Positions 13,755-22,837 of a stretch of 64,000 bases of DNA are shown piece after piece. The position numbers and the translations under genes were made by a program. The notes beneath the pieces were generated by a model. That model had not been told where the DNA came from, did not search any database, and worked only from the letters and a program-made list of their open reading frames with translations. Positions within the stretch are counted from its first letter, which is position 1; every line of letters begins with the position of its first letter. Source of the DNA: Galactobacter valiniphilus (GTDB lineage: Bacteria > Actinomycetota > Actinomycetes > Actinomycetales > Micrococcaceae). The DNA lies in the NCBI RefSeq assembly GCF_003575975.1, contig NZ_QQXK01000010.1, positions 1-64,000 on the forward strand. Reading direction: 5' to 3'.

Positions 13755-15218
13755 TTAGTCCTTGGGCAGGGGCAGGTCCATGCGCACCCGCGTGCCGCCC
13801 TCGGCCCGGTCCTCCCACCACATCGACCCGCCCAACTCGGCGGAGACGAGGGTTTTCACGATCTGGGTGCCCAGGCCGCCGCTCGGGGTCACGCCACCCA
13901 GCCCCACGCCGTCGTCCTCCACGTCCACGAGGAGGCGCTCACCGCCCTCCTGCGTGAGGCGCTCGGCGCGCACCACGACCGAGCCGTCGCGCTCGGCCAG
14001 GCCGTGCTCCACGGCGTTCGAGACCAGTTCGTTGAGCACGAGCGAGAAGGGCGTCGCGAGGTCGCTCGGCAGATCGCCAAAGCTTCCCACGCGCCGCGTG
14101 AGCACGGTGGTGCCGGGCGAGGCCAGCTCGGCGGCCATCCGGATCTGGCGATCGACCAGCTCGTCGAAGGGCACGTTCTGGCTCAGGCCGTGGCTCAGCG
14201 CGTCGTGCACCTGGGCGATGACGCCCACGCGGCGCATGGCCTCCTCGAGCCCGCGCTTGCCCTCCTCCGATTGCATGCGGCGCGACTGCATGCGCAGCAG
14301 CGCCGCGACGGTCTGCAGGTTGTTCTTCACGCGGTGGTGGATCTCGCGGATCGTGGCGTCCTTGGAGACGAGCTCCTTCTCGCGCCGGCGCAGCTCGGTG
14401 ACGTCGCGGGCCAGGACCAGCGCGCCGTAGCGGCCCTCCTCCGTGCGCAGCGGAATGGCGCGGACGTTGAGCCCCACGCCGCCCGCCTCGATCTCGGCGC
14501 GCCACGGCATGCGCCCTGAGAGCACGAGCGGCAGGGATTCGTCCACGACCTTGGTGCTCGTCGCGGCCGCCTCCACGACATCGGTGAGCCGGCGCCCGTC
14601 CAGCGAATCGACGCCGCCGAGGCGGCGGAAGGCCGAGACGCCATTGGGGCTCGCGTATTCGACGACGCCGCCGCGATCCAGGCGCACGAGCCCGTCGCCC
14701 ACGCGCGGGGCGCCGCGGCGGCCACCCGTGGGCGTCGCAAAGTCGGGCCACAACCCGCGCGAGACCATGACGAGCAGATCGTGCGCGCTTGAACGGTAGG
14801 TCTGTTCGAGCCGCGAGGAGGTGCGGGCGCGCGCCACGTCGGCGTGGATGGTCAGCACGCCGAGCGTCCTCCCGTCGCGCACGACCGGGACCGCCTCCAC
14901 GCGCAGGGCGTGCTCCGGCGTGAAGTGATGCTCGGGCGCCCGCACCGGGGCGCCCGAGTCGATGGCCTCCTGGGCCAGCGCGCGCAACCCGCGGCGCATG
15001 CGCTGCCCCACGAAATCGGTGTGGAACACCGTGTGCGTCGTGGAGGGACGCACATGGGAAAGTGCCGTCAGCGCGCCGGAGGAGCCGGTGGCCCACAAGA
15101 CGATGTCGGCGAAGGCCAGGTCGGAGACCAGCTGCCAGTCGCCCACCAGCAGGTGGAGCCACTCCTCATCCTCGTTGCTCAGTTGCGCCGATTCTCTAAC
15201 GGCATCAAACAGGCCCAT
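13755..15218 (-). CDS. pdtaS: PdtaS-type sensor histidine kinase
   Basis: Cytosolic two-component sensor kinase, 487 residues. It should phosphorylate a PdtaR-type antiterminator (ANTAR) response regulator. Order of parts: a GAF-like N-terminal domain (about 1-150), a PAS-like domain (about 170-285, starting near GDGLVRLDRGG), a HisKA_2 dimerisation region with the phospho-acceptor in EIHHRVKNNLQT (about 294), and a HATPase domain (N box LNELVSNAVEHG, then DDGVG and GGLGTQIV). The absence of membrane segments fits the family. A Gly/Arg-rich linker lies between GAF and PAS. It lies 48 bp downstream of the glutamate dehydrogenase gene on the same strand. The partner pdtaR is not in this window. 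Confidence 0.88.
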   Translation of the reverse strand: MGLFDAVRESAQLSNEDEEWLHLLVGDWQLVSDLAFADIVLWATGSSGALTALSHVRPSTTHTVFHTDFVGQRMRRGLRALAQEAIDSGAPVRAPEHHFTPEHALRVEAVPVVRDGRTLGVLTIHADVARARTSSRLEQTYRSSAHDLLVMVSRGLWPDFATPTGGRRGAPRVGDGLVRLDRGGVVEYASPNGVSAFRRLGGVDSLDGRRLTDVVEAAATSTKVVDESLPLVLSGRMPWRAEIEAGGVGLNVRAIPLRTEEGRYGALVLARDVTELRRREKELVSKDATIREIHHRVKNNLQTVAALLRMQSRRMQSEEGKRGLEEAMRRVGVIAQVHDALSHGLSQNVPFDELVDRQIRMAAELASPGTTVLTRRVGSFGDLPSDLATPFSLVLNELVSNAVEHGLAERDGSVVVRAERLTQEGGERLLVDVEDDGVGLGGVTPSGGLGTQIVKTLVSAELGGSMWWEDRAEGGTRVRMDLPLPKD

Positions 15219-15266
15219 GGGACGAAGCGCTCCTCGCGGTACTGGTGGGCGACGGCGCAGCCGGTA

Positions 15267-18200
15267 TTAGCGGCGCACGATCGAGCGCAACAGACGCAGC
15301 GCCACGGACAACGATGCCATGTCGTTGCCCCCGGCCCCCAACACCTCGGCGAAGGAACGCTGGGTGCGCTCCAGGCGATCGGCATTGTGCTCCTGCCAGG
15401 CGGCGAGCCGCTCGGTCGGATCGCCGACCTCCGGCTCGTCCTCCAGCACCACGGCGGTCAGGTCGGCCACGGTGGCGTAGAGATCGTCGCGCAGGGCGGC
15501 ACGGGCCAGCGTCTTCCAGCGGTCGGTGCGCGGCAGTTCGGTGATCCGATCCAGCAGCGAGTCGACGCCGAAGCCCGCGTAGGCCGCGAAGTACACCCCC
15601 GCCACCTCCTCGGCCGGGCGCTGCGTGCGGTGGGCGATCGAGACGATGTCCAGCAGGGCGAAGGACTCGAACTGGCGCGACCAGCGGGCGGCGAGATCCT
15701 CGCCGGTCCCCCACTCGAGGGCCGTCTCCTTCCACTGCTGAACGCGGGCTGCGTCCACGCCGGAGAGCAGCTCGGGCAGGCGCGCCTCGAGCTGGCCCAC
15801 CGGCTCCTGGAAGCGCTCCACCGAAGCGGCCACGCCGCCGGAGACCTGATCATGCTCGATGAACCAGCGCGTGGTGCGATCGAGCAGGCGGCGCAGATCG
15901 CCGTGCAGGCGCGTCCAGTGCTCGGTCCCGAAGGACGCGGGCAGCGCGTTGACCTCGTCGACGTAGGCGTCCATGCGGTAGATGGTGCGCAGGGCCAGGA
16001 AGGCCCGCACCACGTCGGCCTCGGACGCGCCCGTCTCCTCCATGGCGCGGAAGACGTACGAGGCGCCGCCGAGGTTCACGGCGTCGTTGGCCAGCACGGT
16101 CGCGATGATCTCGCGGCGCAGCGGGTGGGCCTGCAGGGCCTCGCCGAAACGCTCGCGCAGCTGGCGAGGGAAGTAGTCGGCCAGGACCGGCGCGAGCGAG
16201 GGATCGTCCGGCAGATCGGAGGCCGTGAGCGCCGTGGCGAGCTGGATCTTGGCGTAGGCCACGATCACCGCGAGCTCCGGCGTGGTGAGCCTGCCGCCAT
16301 CCGCGAGGCGCTTCGCGAAGGCCTCGGTGCTCGGGAGGAACTCGAGCTCTCGATCCAGGTCGGCGTGGGTCTCGAGGAAGCCCATGAGGCGCTCCTGGGA
16401 GGCTCCCCACTGCCCCGGATCCTGCTTCTCATTGAGCAGCAGCACGTTCTGATCGAAGTTGTCCTTGAGCACGAGCTCGGCGACGTCGTCGGTCATGGAG
16501 TGCAGCATGTCGGCGCGGTCGGCCGCGGCCAAGGCGCCGTCGCGCACGAGGCGATCCACCAGGATCTTGATGTTCACCTCGTGGTCGGAGCAGTCGACGC
16601 CGGCCGAGTTGTCGATGGCGTCGGTGTTGACGATGACGCCGCCCAGGGCGGCCTCGATGCGGCCGCGCTGGGTCATGCCCAGGTTGCCGCCCTCGCCGAT
16701 CACCTTGACGCGCAGCTGCGCGCCGTCGATGCGGATCGCGTCGTTGGCACGATCGCCCACCTCCGCGGCCGTCTCGTCGGTGGCCTTGATGTAAGTGCCC
16801 ACGCCGCCGTTGTAGAGCAGATCGACCGGGGCCTTCAGGACGGCCTGGATGAGCTCCGGCGGGGAGAGCTGTTGCACCGACTCGGGCAGGCCGAGGGCCT
16901 CGCGCATCTGCGCGCTGATCGGCACCGACTTGGCGTCGCGGCCGAACACGCCGCCGCCCTCGCTGATCAGCTCCGGGTTGTAGTCGGCCCAGCTGGAGCG
17001 CGGCAGCTCGAAGAGGCGCTGGCGCTCGTCGAAGGAGGCCTCGGCGTTCGGGGTCGGGTCGACGAAGACGTGGCGGTGATCGAACGCCGCCACGAGCCGC
17101 GTGTGGCGCGAGCGCAGCAGGCCGTTGCCGAACACGTCGCCCGACATGTCGCCGATGCCGACCATCGTGAAGTCCTCGGTCTGGACGTCGACGCCCAGCT
17201 CGAAGAAGTGGCGCTTGACCGACTCCCAGGCGCCGCGCGCGGTGATGCCCATGGCCTTGTGGTCGTAGCCGACCGAGCCGCCGGAGGCGAAGGCGTCGCC
17301 GAGCCAGAAGTTCCGCTCGGCGGCGAGCGAGTTGGCGAGGTCGGAGAAGGACGCGGTGCCCTTGTCGGCCGCCACCACGAGGTAGGTGTCGTCCGCGTCT
17401 CGACGCACGACGTCGAGCGGGGGCACCACGGACTCGCTGCCGTCGGCCTCCGTGGCGAGGTTGTCGGTCACGTCCAGGAGGGAGCGAATGAACTCCGAGT
17501 ACGCGGCCTTGCCCGCCTCCATCCAGGCGCCGCGGTCCACGGCCGGATCGGGCAGCTGCTTGGCGAAGAAGCCGCCCTTGGCGCCCGTGGGGACGATGAC
17601 GGCGTTCTTGACCGTCTGGGCCTTCACGAGGCCCAGGATCTCGGTGCGGAAGTCCTCGCCGCGATCGGACCAGCGCAGGCCGCCGCGGGCCACCTCGCCG
17701 AAGCGCAGGTGCACGCCCTCGACCTCGGGCGAGTAGACCCAGATCTCGAAGGCCGGGCGGGGCAGCGGCGCGTCCTCGATGGTGCGCGTCGCGAGCTTGA
17801 ACGCGAGGCGATCGTGGCCCTGGTAGTAGTTGGTGCGCAGCGTGGCGTCGATGAGCCCCGTGACGCGGCGGATGAGTCGGTCGGCGTCGAGCGTGCCGAC
17901 CTCCTCGAGCCCGGCCTCGAGCGCCGCGTGGCGCTCCGCCACGGCGGCGGCCCGGCCCTCGTCGGGCAGGGAGGGATCGAAGCTGTCCTCGAAGAGGCCA
18001 ACGAGGGCGCACGCCACCGCGGGGTACCGCAGGAGGGTCTGGGCCCAGAACGCCGGCGAGGTGGGCACCCCGAGCTGGCGCAGGTAGCGCGAGTAGGCGC
18101 GCAGCATGGCGACCTGGCGCCAGGAGAAGCCGAGGCCGGTCACGAGGCTCTGCAGGGCGTCGGACTCGGCGCGGCCGTGGGCCACGGCGCGGTAGGCGTC

Positions 18201-20087
18201 GGCGAGCAGCTGCTGCAGCTCGGCGCTCGCCTCGGTCTCGCCCTCGGGCAGGCGCACGCCGAGGTCGTAGAGGAAGAACTCGCCGCCATCGGACGGGCGC
18301 ACGGCGTACGGGCGCTCGTCGCGGACGTCGATGCCGAGCGCGTGCAGCACCGGCAGGATCGAGGAGAGCGGCTGGGCCTGCTCGAGGTAGAGCTTCAGGC
18401 GGGTCTCCCCCGTGCCGCGCTCCGGCTCGAGGTACAGGCCGATGCCCTCGCTGGCGCCGAGGGCGTCGAAACGCTCGGCATCGGTCAGGGCGTCTTCGAC
18501 CTCATAACCCACGCGGTAGTCAGCGGGGAAGGCCTCGGCCCAGCGGGCCGACTCGGTGCGGGCAACGGCCGGATCGAGGCGGGCGGCAAACGTCTCCGAG
18601 ACGCCCTCGGACCACGAGCGCACGGCGCGGCCGAGGCGTGCCTCGAGCTCGGCCTGGTCGACGTTGGCGACCGTCCCCTCGCCGGAGAGGCGAATGCGGT
18701 AGGCGAGGCGCACGAGCGCCGACTCGCTCATCCGCAGCTCGTAGTCCATCGACACGGCGTTGAACGCGGAGCCGAGCTCCTCCTCCACGCGCAGGCGCAC
18801 AGGGGTCGTGTAACGGTCGCGCGGGATGAACACGAGGGCCGTGACAAAGCGGCCGTAGTAGTCCTGTCGCAGGAACACGCGCGTGCGACGGCGCTCCTGC
18901 AGGTGCATGATCCCGTCCGCCGTGGCGGCGATGGTCTCCTCGTCCGCCTGGAAGAGCTCGGTGCGCGGGTAGGTCTCCAGGATCGTCAGGAGGTCCTTGC
19001 CGGCGTGCGAGTTCGGCGCGAAGCCCGAATCGCCGAGGACGCGCTCCACCTTGGTGCGCACCACGGGCACTGAACGCACGGGCGCCATGAGGGCGGAGGA
19101 GGCGAAGAGGCCGATGAAGCGGCGTTCGCCCGTCACGGAACCGTCGGCGGCGAAGGACTTCACGCCGACGTAGTCGAGGTAGGTGTTGCGGTGCACCGTG
19201 GAGCGGCGGTTGGCCGTGGTGAGCACCAGGGCACGCTTCTCGCGGGCGCGGGCGAGGCCCAGGCCGGTCAGCGGACGGGACTCCTCGCCGGCGCGGCGCA
19301 GCAGGCCGAGGCCCGTGCCGGCGACCGGGCGGAGGGCGTCCACGCCGTCCGGGGACTCCAGGGCGTACTCGCGGTAGCCGAGGAAGGTGAAGTTGCCGTC
19401 GTCGAGCCAGCTGAGCAGCTCGGCGGCCTCGGAGGCGTCGCTCGCCTCGGCCGGCATGGAGCCGGAGCGGATCTCCTCGGCCAGGCCGCGGGCGCGCTCG
19501 CGCATCTCGGGCCAGTCGTTGACGGCCACGCGGACGTCCTCGAGCACGGCGGCGACGTCGGCCAGCAGGGCCGCGGCGGCGTCGGCGTCGAGGGAGCCAG
19601 AGATCTCCACGCTGATCCAGGACTCGATGACGGCCGTGCCGCCCGCGGGCGCGGCGGCGACGTCGAGCTTGGGCAGGGCGGCGGTGTCGCCGCTCGCAAC
19701 GGCGCGCGTGGACGGCACGGGGTTCAGCGCGAGCAGCTCACCGTCGGCGAGCGCGCGGTGCGCGATGAACGTGGGGTGCACCACGAGCGTGAGCTCCTTG
19801 GAATGGCGCAGCACGGCGTTCGTGACGGAGTCAACGAGGAAGGGCATGTCGTCGGTGACGATCTGCACCACGGTGTAGTCGCCGTCCGCGTGCGCGCCAA
19901 CGCGGGCTGTGCCCGCCGGGCGGGTGGCCCCCAGTGCCACATGCGAGTGCACCCGGCGGCGTAGCTCCGCCTCGTCGCGCTCGGCCCGGTCCTCCGGGGC
20001 GAGGTGCCGATAGTAGGTGCCGACGAGGTCGTCAGTGACCTCAATCGCTTGAACGGGATGCGACTGGCCGAGGCCCGAGTCGTTCAC
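15267..20087 (-). CDS. gdh: NAD-specific glutamate dehydrogenase (large type)
   Basis: Large NAD-dependent glutamate dehydrogenase (about 180 kDa class), 1606 residues. It deaminates glutamate to 2-oxoglutarate and ammonia and so feeds carbon into the TCA cycle. The N-terminal half contains the ACT-like regulatory segments; the catalytic part shows LVKAQTVKNAVIVPTGAKGGF followed by FAKQLPDP (about 825-855) and a nucleotide-binding segment with GEGGNLGMTQRGR (about 1130-1145). The length is close to the usual size for the class. The GTG start at 20087 has CGGAGGG upstream, and a -10-like TATGGT lies at 20141-20146. In mycobacteria and Corynebacterium the activity is modulated by the FHA protein GarA/OdhI; no such gene is seen nearby. 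The opposite strand carries a long spurious frame. Confidence 0.93.
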   Translation of the reverse strand: MNDSGLGQSHPVQAIEVTDDLVGTYYRHLAPEDRAERDEAELRRRVHSHVALGATRPAGTARVGAHADGDYTVVQIVTDDMPFLVDSVTNAVLRHSKELTLVVHPTFIAHRALADGELLALNPVPSTRAVASGDTAALPKLDVAAAPAGGTAVIESWISVEISGSLDADAAAALLADVAAVLEDVRVAVNDWPEMRERARGLAEEIRSGSMPAEASDASEAAELLSWLDDGNFTFLGYREYALESPDGVDALRPVAGTGLGLLRRAGEESRPLTGLGLARAREKRALVLTTANRRSTVHRNTYLDYVGVKSFAADGSVTGERRFIGLFASSALMAPVRSVPVVRTKVERVLGDSGFAPNSHAGKDLLTILETYPRTELFQADEETIAATADGIMHLQERRRTRVFLRQDYYGRFVTALVFIPRDRYTTPVRLRVEEELGSAFNAVSMDYELRMSESALVRLAYRIRLSGEGTVANVDQAELEARLGRAVRSWSEGVSETFAARLDPAVARTESARWAEAFPADYRVGYEVEDALTDAERFDALGASEGIGLYLEPERGTGETRLKLYLEQAQPLSSILPVLHALGIDVRDERPYAVRPSDGGEFFLYDLGVRLPEGETEASAELQQLLADAYRAVAHGRAESDALQSLVTGLGFSWRQVAMLRAYSRYLRQLGVPTSPAFWAQTLLRYPAVACALVGLFEDSFDPSLPDEGRAAAVAERHAALEAGLEEVGTLDADRLIRRVTGLIDATLRTNYYQGHDRLAFKLATRTIEDAPLPRPAFEIWVYSPEVEGVHLRFGEVARGGLRWSDRGEDFRTEILGLVKAQTVKNAVIVPTGAKGGFFAKQLPDPAVDRGAWMEAGKAAYSEFIRSLLDVTDNLATEADGSESVVPPLDVVRRDADDTYLVVAADKGTASFSDLANSLAAERNFWLGDAFASGGSVGYDHKAMGITARGAWESVKRHFFELGVDVQTEDFTMVGIGDMSGDVFGNGLLRSRHTRLVAAFDHRHVFVDPTPNAEASFDERQRLFELPRSSWADYNPELISEGGGVFGRDAKSVPISAQMREALGLPESVQQLSPPELIQAVLKAPVDLLYNGGVGTYIKATDETAAEVGDRANDAIRIDGAQLRVKVIGEGGNLGMTQRGRIEAALGGVIVNTDAIDNSAGVDCSDHEVNIKILVDRLVRDGALAAADRADMLHSMTDDVAELVLKDNFDQNVLLLNEKQDPGQWGASQERLMGFLETHADLDRELEFLPSTEAFAKRLADGGRLTTPELAVIVAYAKIQLATALTASDLPDDPSLAPVLADYFPRQLRERFGEALQAHPLRREIIATVLANDAVNLGGASYVFRAMEETGASEADVVRAFLALRTIYRMDAYVDEVNALPASFGTEHWTRLHGDLRRLLDRTTRWFIEHDQVSGGVAASVERFQEPVGQLEARLPELLSGVDAARVQQWKETALEWGTGEDLAARWSRQFESFALLDIVSIAHRTQRPAEEVAGVYFAAYAGFGVDSLLDRITELPRTDRWKTLARAALRDDLYATVADLTAVVLEDEPEVGDPTERLAAWQEHNADRLERTQRSFAEVLGAGGNDMASLSVALRLLRSIVRR

Positions 20088-20213
20088 AACGCCCTCCGAG
20101 AAATGGGGTGTAGCCGCGTCATTGCGGCGAGACGTGTCCCACCATAGCCCGTGTTGCGGCCCACGGACACGGGGAGCGCAGCCGGGCGTTTCCCGCCGAG
20201 CGACGCGCGAGCC

Positions 20214-21419
20214 TCAGCCCGCCAGGGCGGCGATCGCGCGGCGCAGGGGCGAACGTGGCGCCGCCTCGGCGAGCGCCCTTCCGCGCAGGAGGGCGGCGTC
20301 GGCCGCCGCCGGCTCCGAGGGCAGGAAATGGCTGGGCGAAAAGGCCTTGGGGCCGAAGCGCTCCCAGGCCCGGCGGATGCCCCGTTCAGGGTGCGTTCCC
20401 GACACGGAGGAACGCACCCGATTGAGCACGACGACGGGCGGCGGGCCCGCGGGCAGGGTCGCCGCTTCCTCGCACAGGCGGACGAGCCGCGGGAGCGAGA
20501 CGGGGTCAGCCTGGCCCACGGCCAGGAGCCGGTCGGCGGCGCCGATCGCGGTGAGCGTGGCGTCGTTGCGCTGCGGCGCGAAGGAATCGAGGAGCAGTTC
20601 GTCGTCGCGCGTGACGGGGGCCGCGACGTCGACGATGACCTGGTCGCACACGGAGGCGAGCGCGGCGAGCGCCCGCCCCAGCGAGGGGCCGGAGACCTCC
20701 GCCCACCGCTCGGGACGCGGAAGGCCCGACGTGAAGCGCAGGCCGGCACCGCCGGCCCGCACGCGGGCGAAGGATTCACCGTCCGCGCCCGGGTCGAAGC
20801 CGCCTTGATCCACCTGGCGGCACAGGCGCACGATCCCGGCGCTTTCGTCCAGCAGGCCGAGGGCCGTCGCGAGGCTCGCGCCGTGGGTGTCGGCGTCGAC
20901 CAGCACGGTGCGCTGGCCGCGCAGGGCCTCCTCGACGGCGAGGTTGAGGGCCACCGTCGAGCGCCCGGGCGCACCGCCCGTGCCCCAGACGGTGGTGATC
21001 CGTCCCCGCTGCGGCGCGATCGGGAGGCCTGGCGCACCCGGGGGCGAGTGGGGCGCGGGCGGTTGCACGCCGAGGCGCCCCCACTCCCCCGCCCAGAGTG
21101 CAGCGACGGCGGCCTCGATCGCGGCGGGCTCCGCGTCCCACGTGAGAACGCTCAGTCCCCAGCGTTCCAGGCGCAACCGGTCAGCCTCGCCGGCGACGAG
21201 CGCGACGCCGCGGCCGCCTGCCCGGTGGAGAGACTCGACGAGGGCAGCATCGATCGAGGCGGCATCGCCGGCGAAGACGGCAACGGTGGCCAGGCCCGAG
21301 CCGATCACGGCCAACAGCTCGGCCGCATCGGGCACGTGACGGACCACCGTGAGCGCCGCGCTGGCCTCGAGCCGCCCGACGAGTCCGCGGTCGTCACCCA
21401 TGACCACCACCGTGCTCAC
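20214..21419 (-). CDS. CpaE-like P-loop ATPase
   Basis: MinD/ParA-superfamily ATPase related to CpaE of Flp/Tad pilus systems, 401 residues. The N-terminal part (about 1-100) is receiver-like, which is typical of CpaE. The P-loop at about 140-150 reads GTGGAPGRSTVA: the usual Lys of the deviant Walker A is Arg here. A later segment has VLVDADTHGASL and QVIVDVAAPV, as expected for switch and Walker B regions. The GTG start overlaps the stop of the SAF gene by 4 nt (21416-21419), so the two are coupled. No TadA, TadB or pilin gene is visible, so the partner system is unknown. It may act in septum or envelope localisation instead of pilus assembly. Confidence 0.75.
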   Translation of the reverse strand: MSTVVVMGDDRGLVGRLEASAALTVVRHVPDAAELLAVIGSGLATVAVFAGDAASIDAALVESLHRAGGRGVALVAGEADRLRLERWGLSVLTWDAEPAAIEAAVAALWAGEWGRLGVQPPAPHSPPGAPGLPIAPQRGRITTVWGTGGAPGRSTVALNLAVEEALRGQRTVLVDADTHGASLATALGLLDESAGIVRLCRQVDQGGFDPGADGESFARVRAGGAGLRFTSGLPRPERWAEVSGPSLGRALAALASVCDQVIVDVAAPVTRDDELLLDSFAPQRNDATLTAIGAADRLLAVGQADPVSLPRLVRLCEEAATLPAGPPPVVVLNRVRSSVSGTHPERGIRRAWERFGPKAFSPSHFLPSEPAAADAALLRGRALAEAAPRSPLRRAIAALAG

Positions 21420-22072
21420 GGCGCCACCCCGCTCGCCTGGCCCAGCTGGGGAGGCGACCCGGCCACGACGTCCACGCGCTCCGCGCCGCGGGCCGCCACG
21501 AGTGTTGCCACCTCCGCCGGCGGGACGAGCACCTCCAGGACGGTCCGGCTGTTTCCGGCGAGGCCCGCCTCGCTCGTGGAGATCGCCGTGACCTCGAGCG
21601 AGCGCAGCGCAACCCGCGGGGCCGCCGTCGCCCCGTCCTTGACCTCCGTGACGAAGACGTCGACGTGAGAGCCCACCCACACGCCGGCCGGGGCCCCGCC
21701 ATCCAGGTCGAGGCGCATGGGTCGCCGTTCGTCCCCCGCGGGGCCCAACGCCCGCAGGGGAAGCAGTTCGCCCTGCCGCACGGCGGCGAGCACCCGCGTG
21801 CCGGCGGGCGGTTCGCTTGCGGCGCTCAGGTAGGCGCCGGCGCTGTCGCCGAGCCGCACGTTGAGCACCACGAGGTCCTCGCGCGTGAGCTCGGACCCGG
21901 CCCCGAGGTCCCGGGCTGCCGCGTACACGGCCTGTGTCTTGTCGAAGCTCTGGACGAGCGCGACGACGCCAAGGACCGAGGCCAGGACGAGAACCACGCC
22001 GATGACGAAGCGCGGGTCCTTCACCCCTGCGCGCGAAAAGCGCCGACGCGTCGGCTGCTGCCCTGCCTCCAT
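21416..22072 (-). CDS. SAF-domain (CpaB/RcpC-like) membrane protein
   Basis: 218 residues. One N-terminal transmembrane helix (about 22-42) is followed by an SAF domain (about 50-115; AARDLGAGSELTREDLV is the typical start) and a CpaB-type C-terminal region. CpaB proteins are periplasmic or outside-facing parts of Flp pilus machines. The ATG at 22072 follows an AT-poor leader with GGGGGAC. It is the first gene of a two-gene unit with the CpaE-like ATPase. With no other pilus gene in view, this could be a small conserved actinobacterial unit of unknown role. Confidence 0.75.
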   Translation of the reverse strand: MEAGQQPTRRRFSRAGVKDPRFVIGVVLVLASVLGVVALVQSFDKTQAVYAAARDLGAGSELTREDLVVLNVRLGDSAGAYLSAASEPPAGTRVLAAVRQGELLPLRALGPAGDERRPMRLDLDGGAPAGVWVGSHVDVFVTEVKDGATAAPRVALRSLEVTAISTSEAGLAGNSRTVLEVLVPPAEVATLVAARGAERVDVVAGSPPQLGQASGVAP

Positions 22073-22173
22073 GAGTCCCCCCTAGCGCGCGAGCCCCTCG
22101 CCGCGCGACGTCCGCCGAGCCTCCCTCACGCCGCGCCGAGGCGCAAGGGGTCATCCGGCGGCTGTGGATAGCC

Positions 22174-22740
22174 TCAGCCGCCGAGCGCGCCCGAGAGGGG
22201 CTCGAGCACCCAGGCGCTCACCCCGGCCAGCCCGAGGACGAGGGTTCCCTCGTCCCCGCGCAACTCGGCATGGTCTTGCCCCACCTGCATCAGCCGCGCC
22301 GAATACACGCTCCCGTCATCCACGAGGGCCTTCACGGGCGGACGGTGCCGCGAGGCCCGGCGCAGCATGGCGCGCAACGACTGACCGCCCCGTTCGAGCT
22401 GCGCCGCGGCGCCCGTCGCCGGCGCGATGCCGACGCCTGCGCCCTCCTGGGAAGCCGGGCCCTCCTCCAGCGCGGAGCGAACGACGGCCAGCTGCAGACA
22501 CCACTGTTCACCGCCCTGGTCCAGCACCAGGCAATCCGCCTCGACGCGCAGCAGCCTCCCGGCGCATCCGTGGCCGCCCGCCAGTCGCAACCGCCACTGG
22601 CGGCCGGCCCGCAGGCGGTCTCCGAGGTCCAGCCGGCCGCGCTCGGCGCGGCTCAGCTCCTGCGCCTCGTCCCACAGCTCGCGCTGCGCCTGGGCGGAGG
22701 CCTGTGCCTCGAGGTCGGCGAAGAGGTCGTCGAATCGCAT
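22174..22740 (-). CDS. Conserved-looking hypothetical protein, 188 aa
   Basis: I do not recognise the family. The first 45 residues form a charged helix rich in Glu/Ala/Gln; the rest is beta-rich, with VEADCLVLDQGGEQWCLQLAVV-type strands. There is no signal peptide. The ATG at 22740 is supported by a TACGAT box exactly 6 nt upstream (22747-22752), which predicts a leaderless mRNA, and the longer ATG at 22782 is therefore rejected. It is divergent from the LysM gene at 22838. Similar proteins with a short helix and a beta barrel-like core occur beside CpaB/CpaE-like genes in related genomes, but I cannot name a function. Confidence 0.65.
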   Translation of the reverse strand: MRFDDLFADLEAQASAQAQRELWDEAQELSRAERGRLDLGDRLRAGRQWRLRLAGGHGCAGRLLRVEADCLVLDQGGEQWCLQLAVVRSALEEGPASQEGAGVGIAPATGAAAQLERGGQSLRAMLRRASRHRPPVKALVDDGSVYSARLMQVGQDHAELRGDEGTLVLGLAGVSAWVLEPLSGALGG

Positions 22741-22746
22741 GCCGGC

Positions 22747-22752
22747 ATCGTA
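22747..22752 (-). promoter_or_regulatory. -10 box of the 188-aa protein gene (leaderless)
   Basis: TACGAT on the minus strand, 6 nt before the ATG at 22740. Confidence 0.5.
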
Positions 22753-22837
22753 GGCCTTGACAGCACGACAACACGCGTCCACACTTCATGATCCATAGTT
22801 AATGACATCAAACACCATCAAAGGGGAGATGAGAACC

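Noticed and set aside
14844..19073. Long plus-strand frame opposite the glutamate dehydrogenase gene
   Set aside because: It is antisense to a clear 1606-residue enzyme. Its composition (Leu/Gly/Arg/His-rich) is typical of the opposite strand of GC-rich genes.
22757..22762. TTGACA as a -35 for the LysM gene at 22838
   Set aside because: There is no credible -10 at 16-18 bp on that strand, and the opposite strand has a better leaderless promoter at this place.
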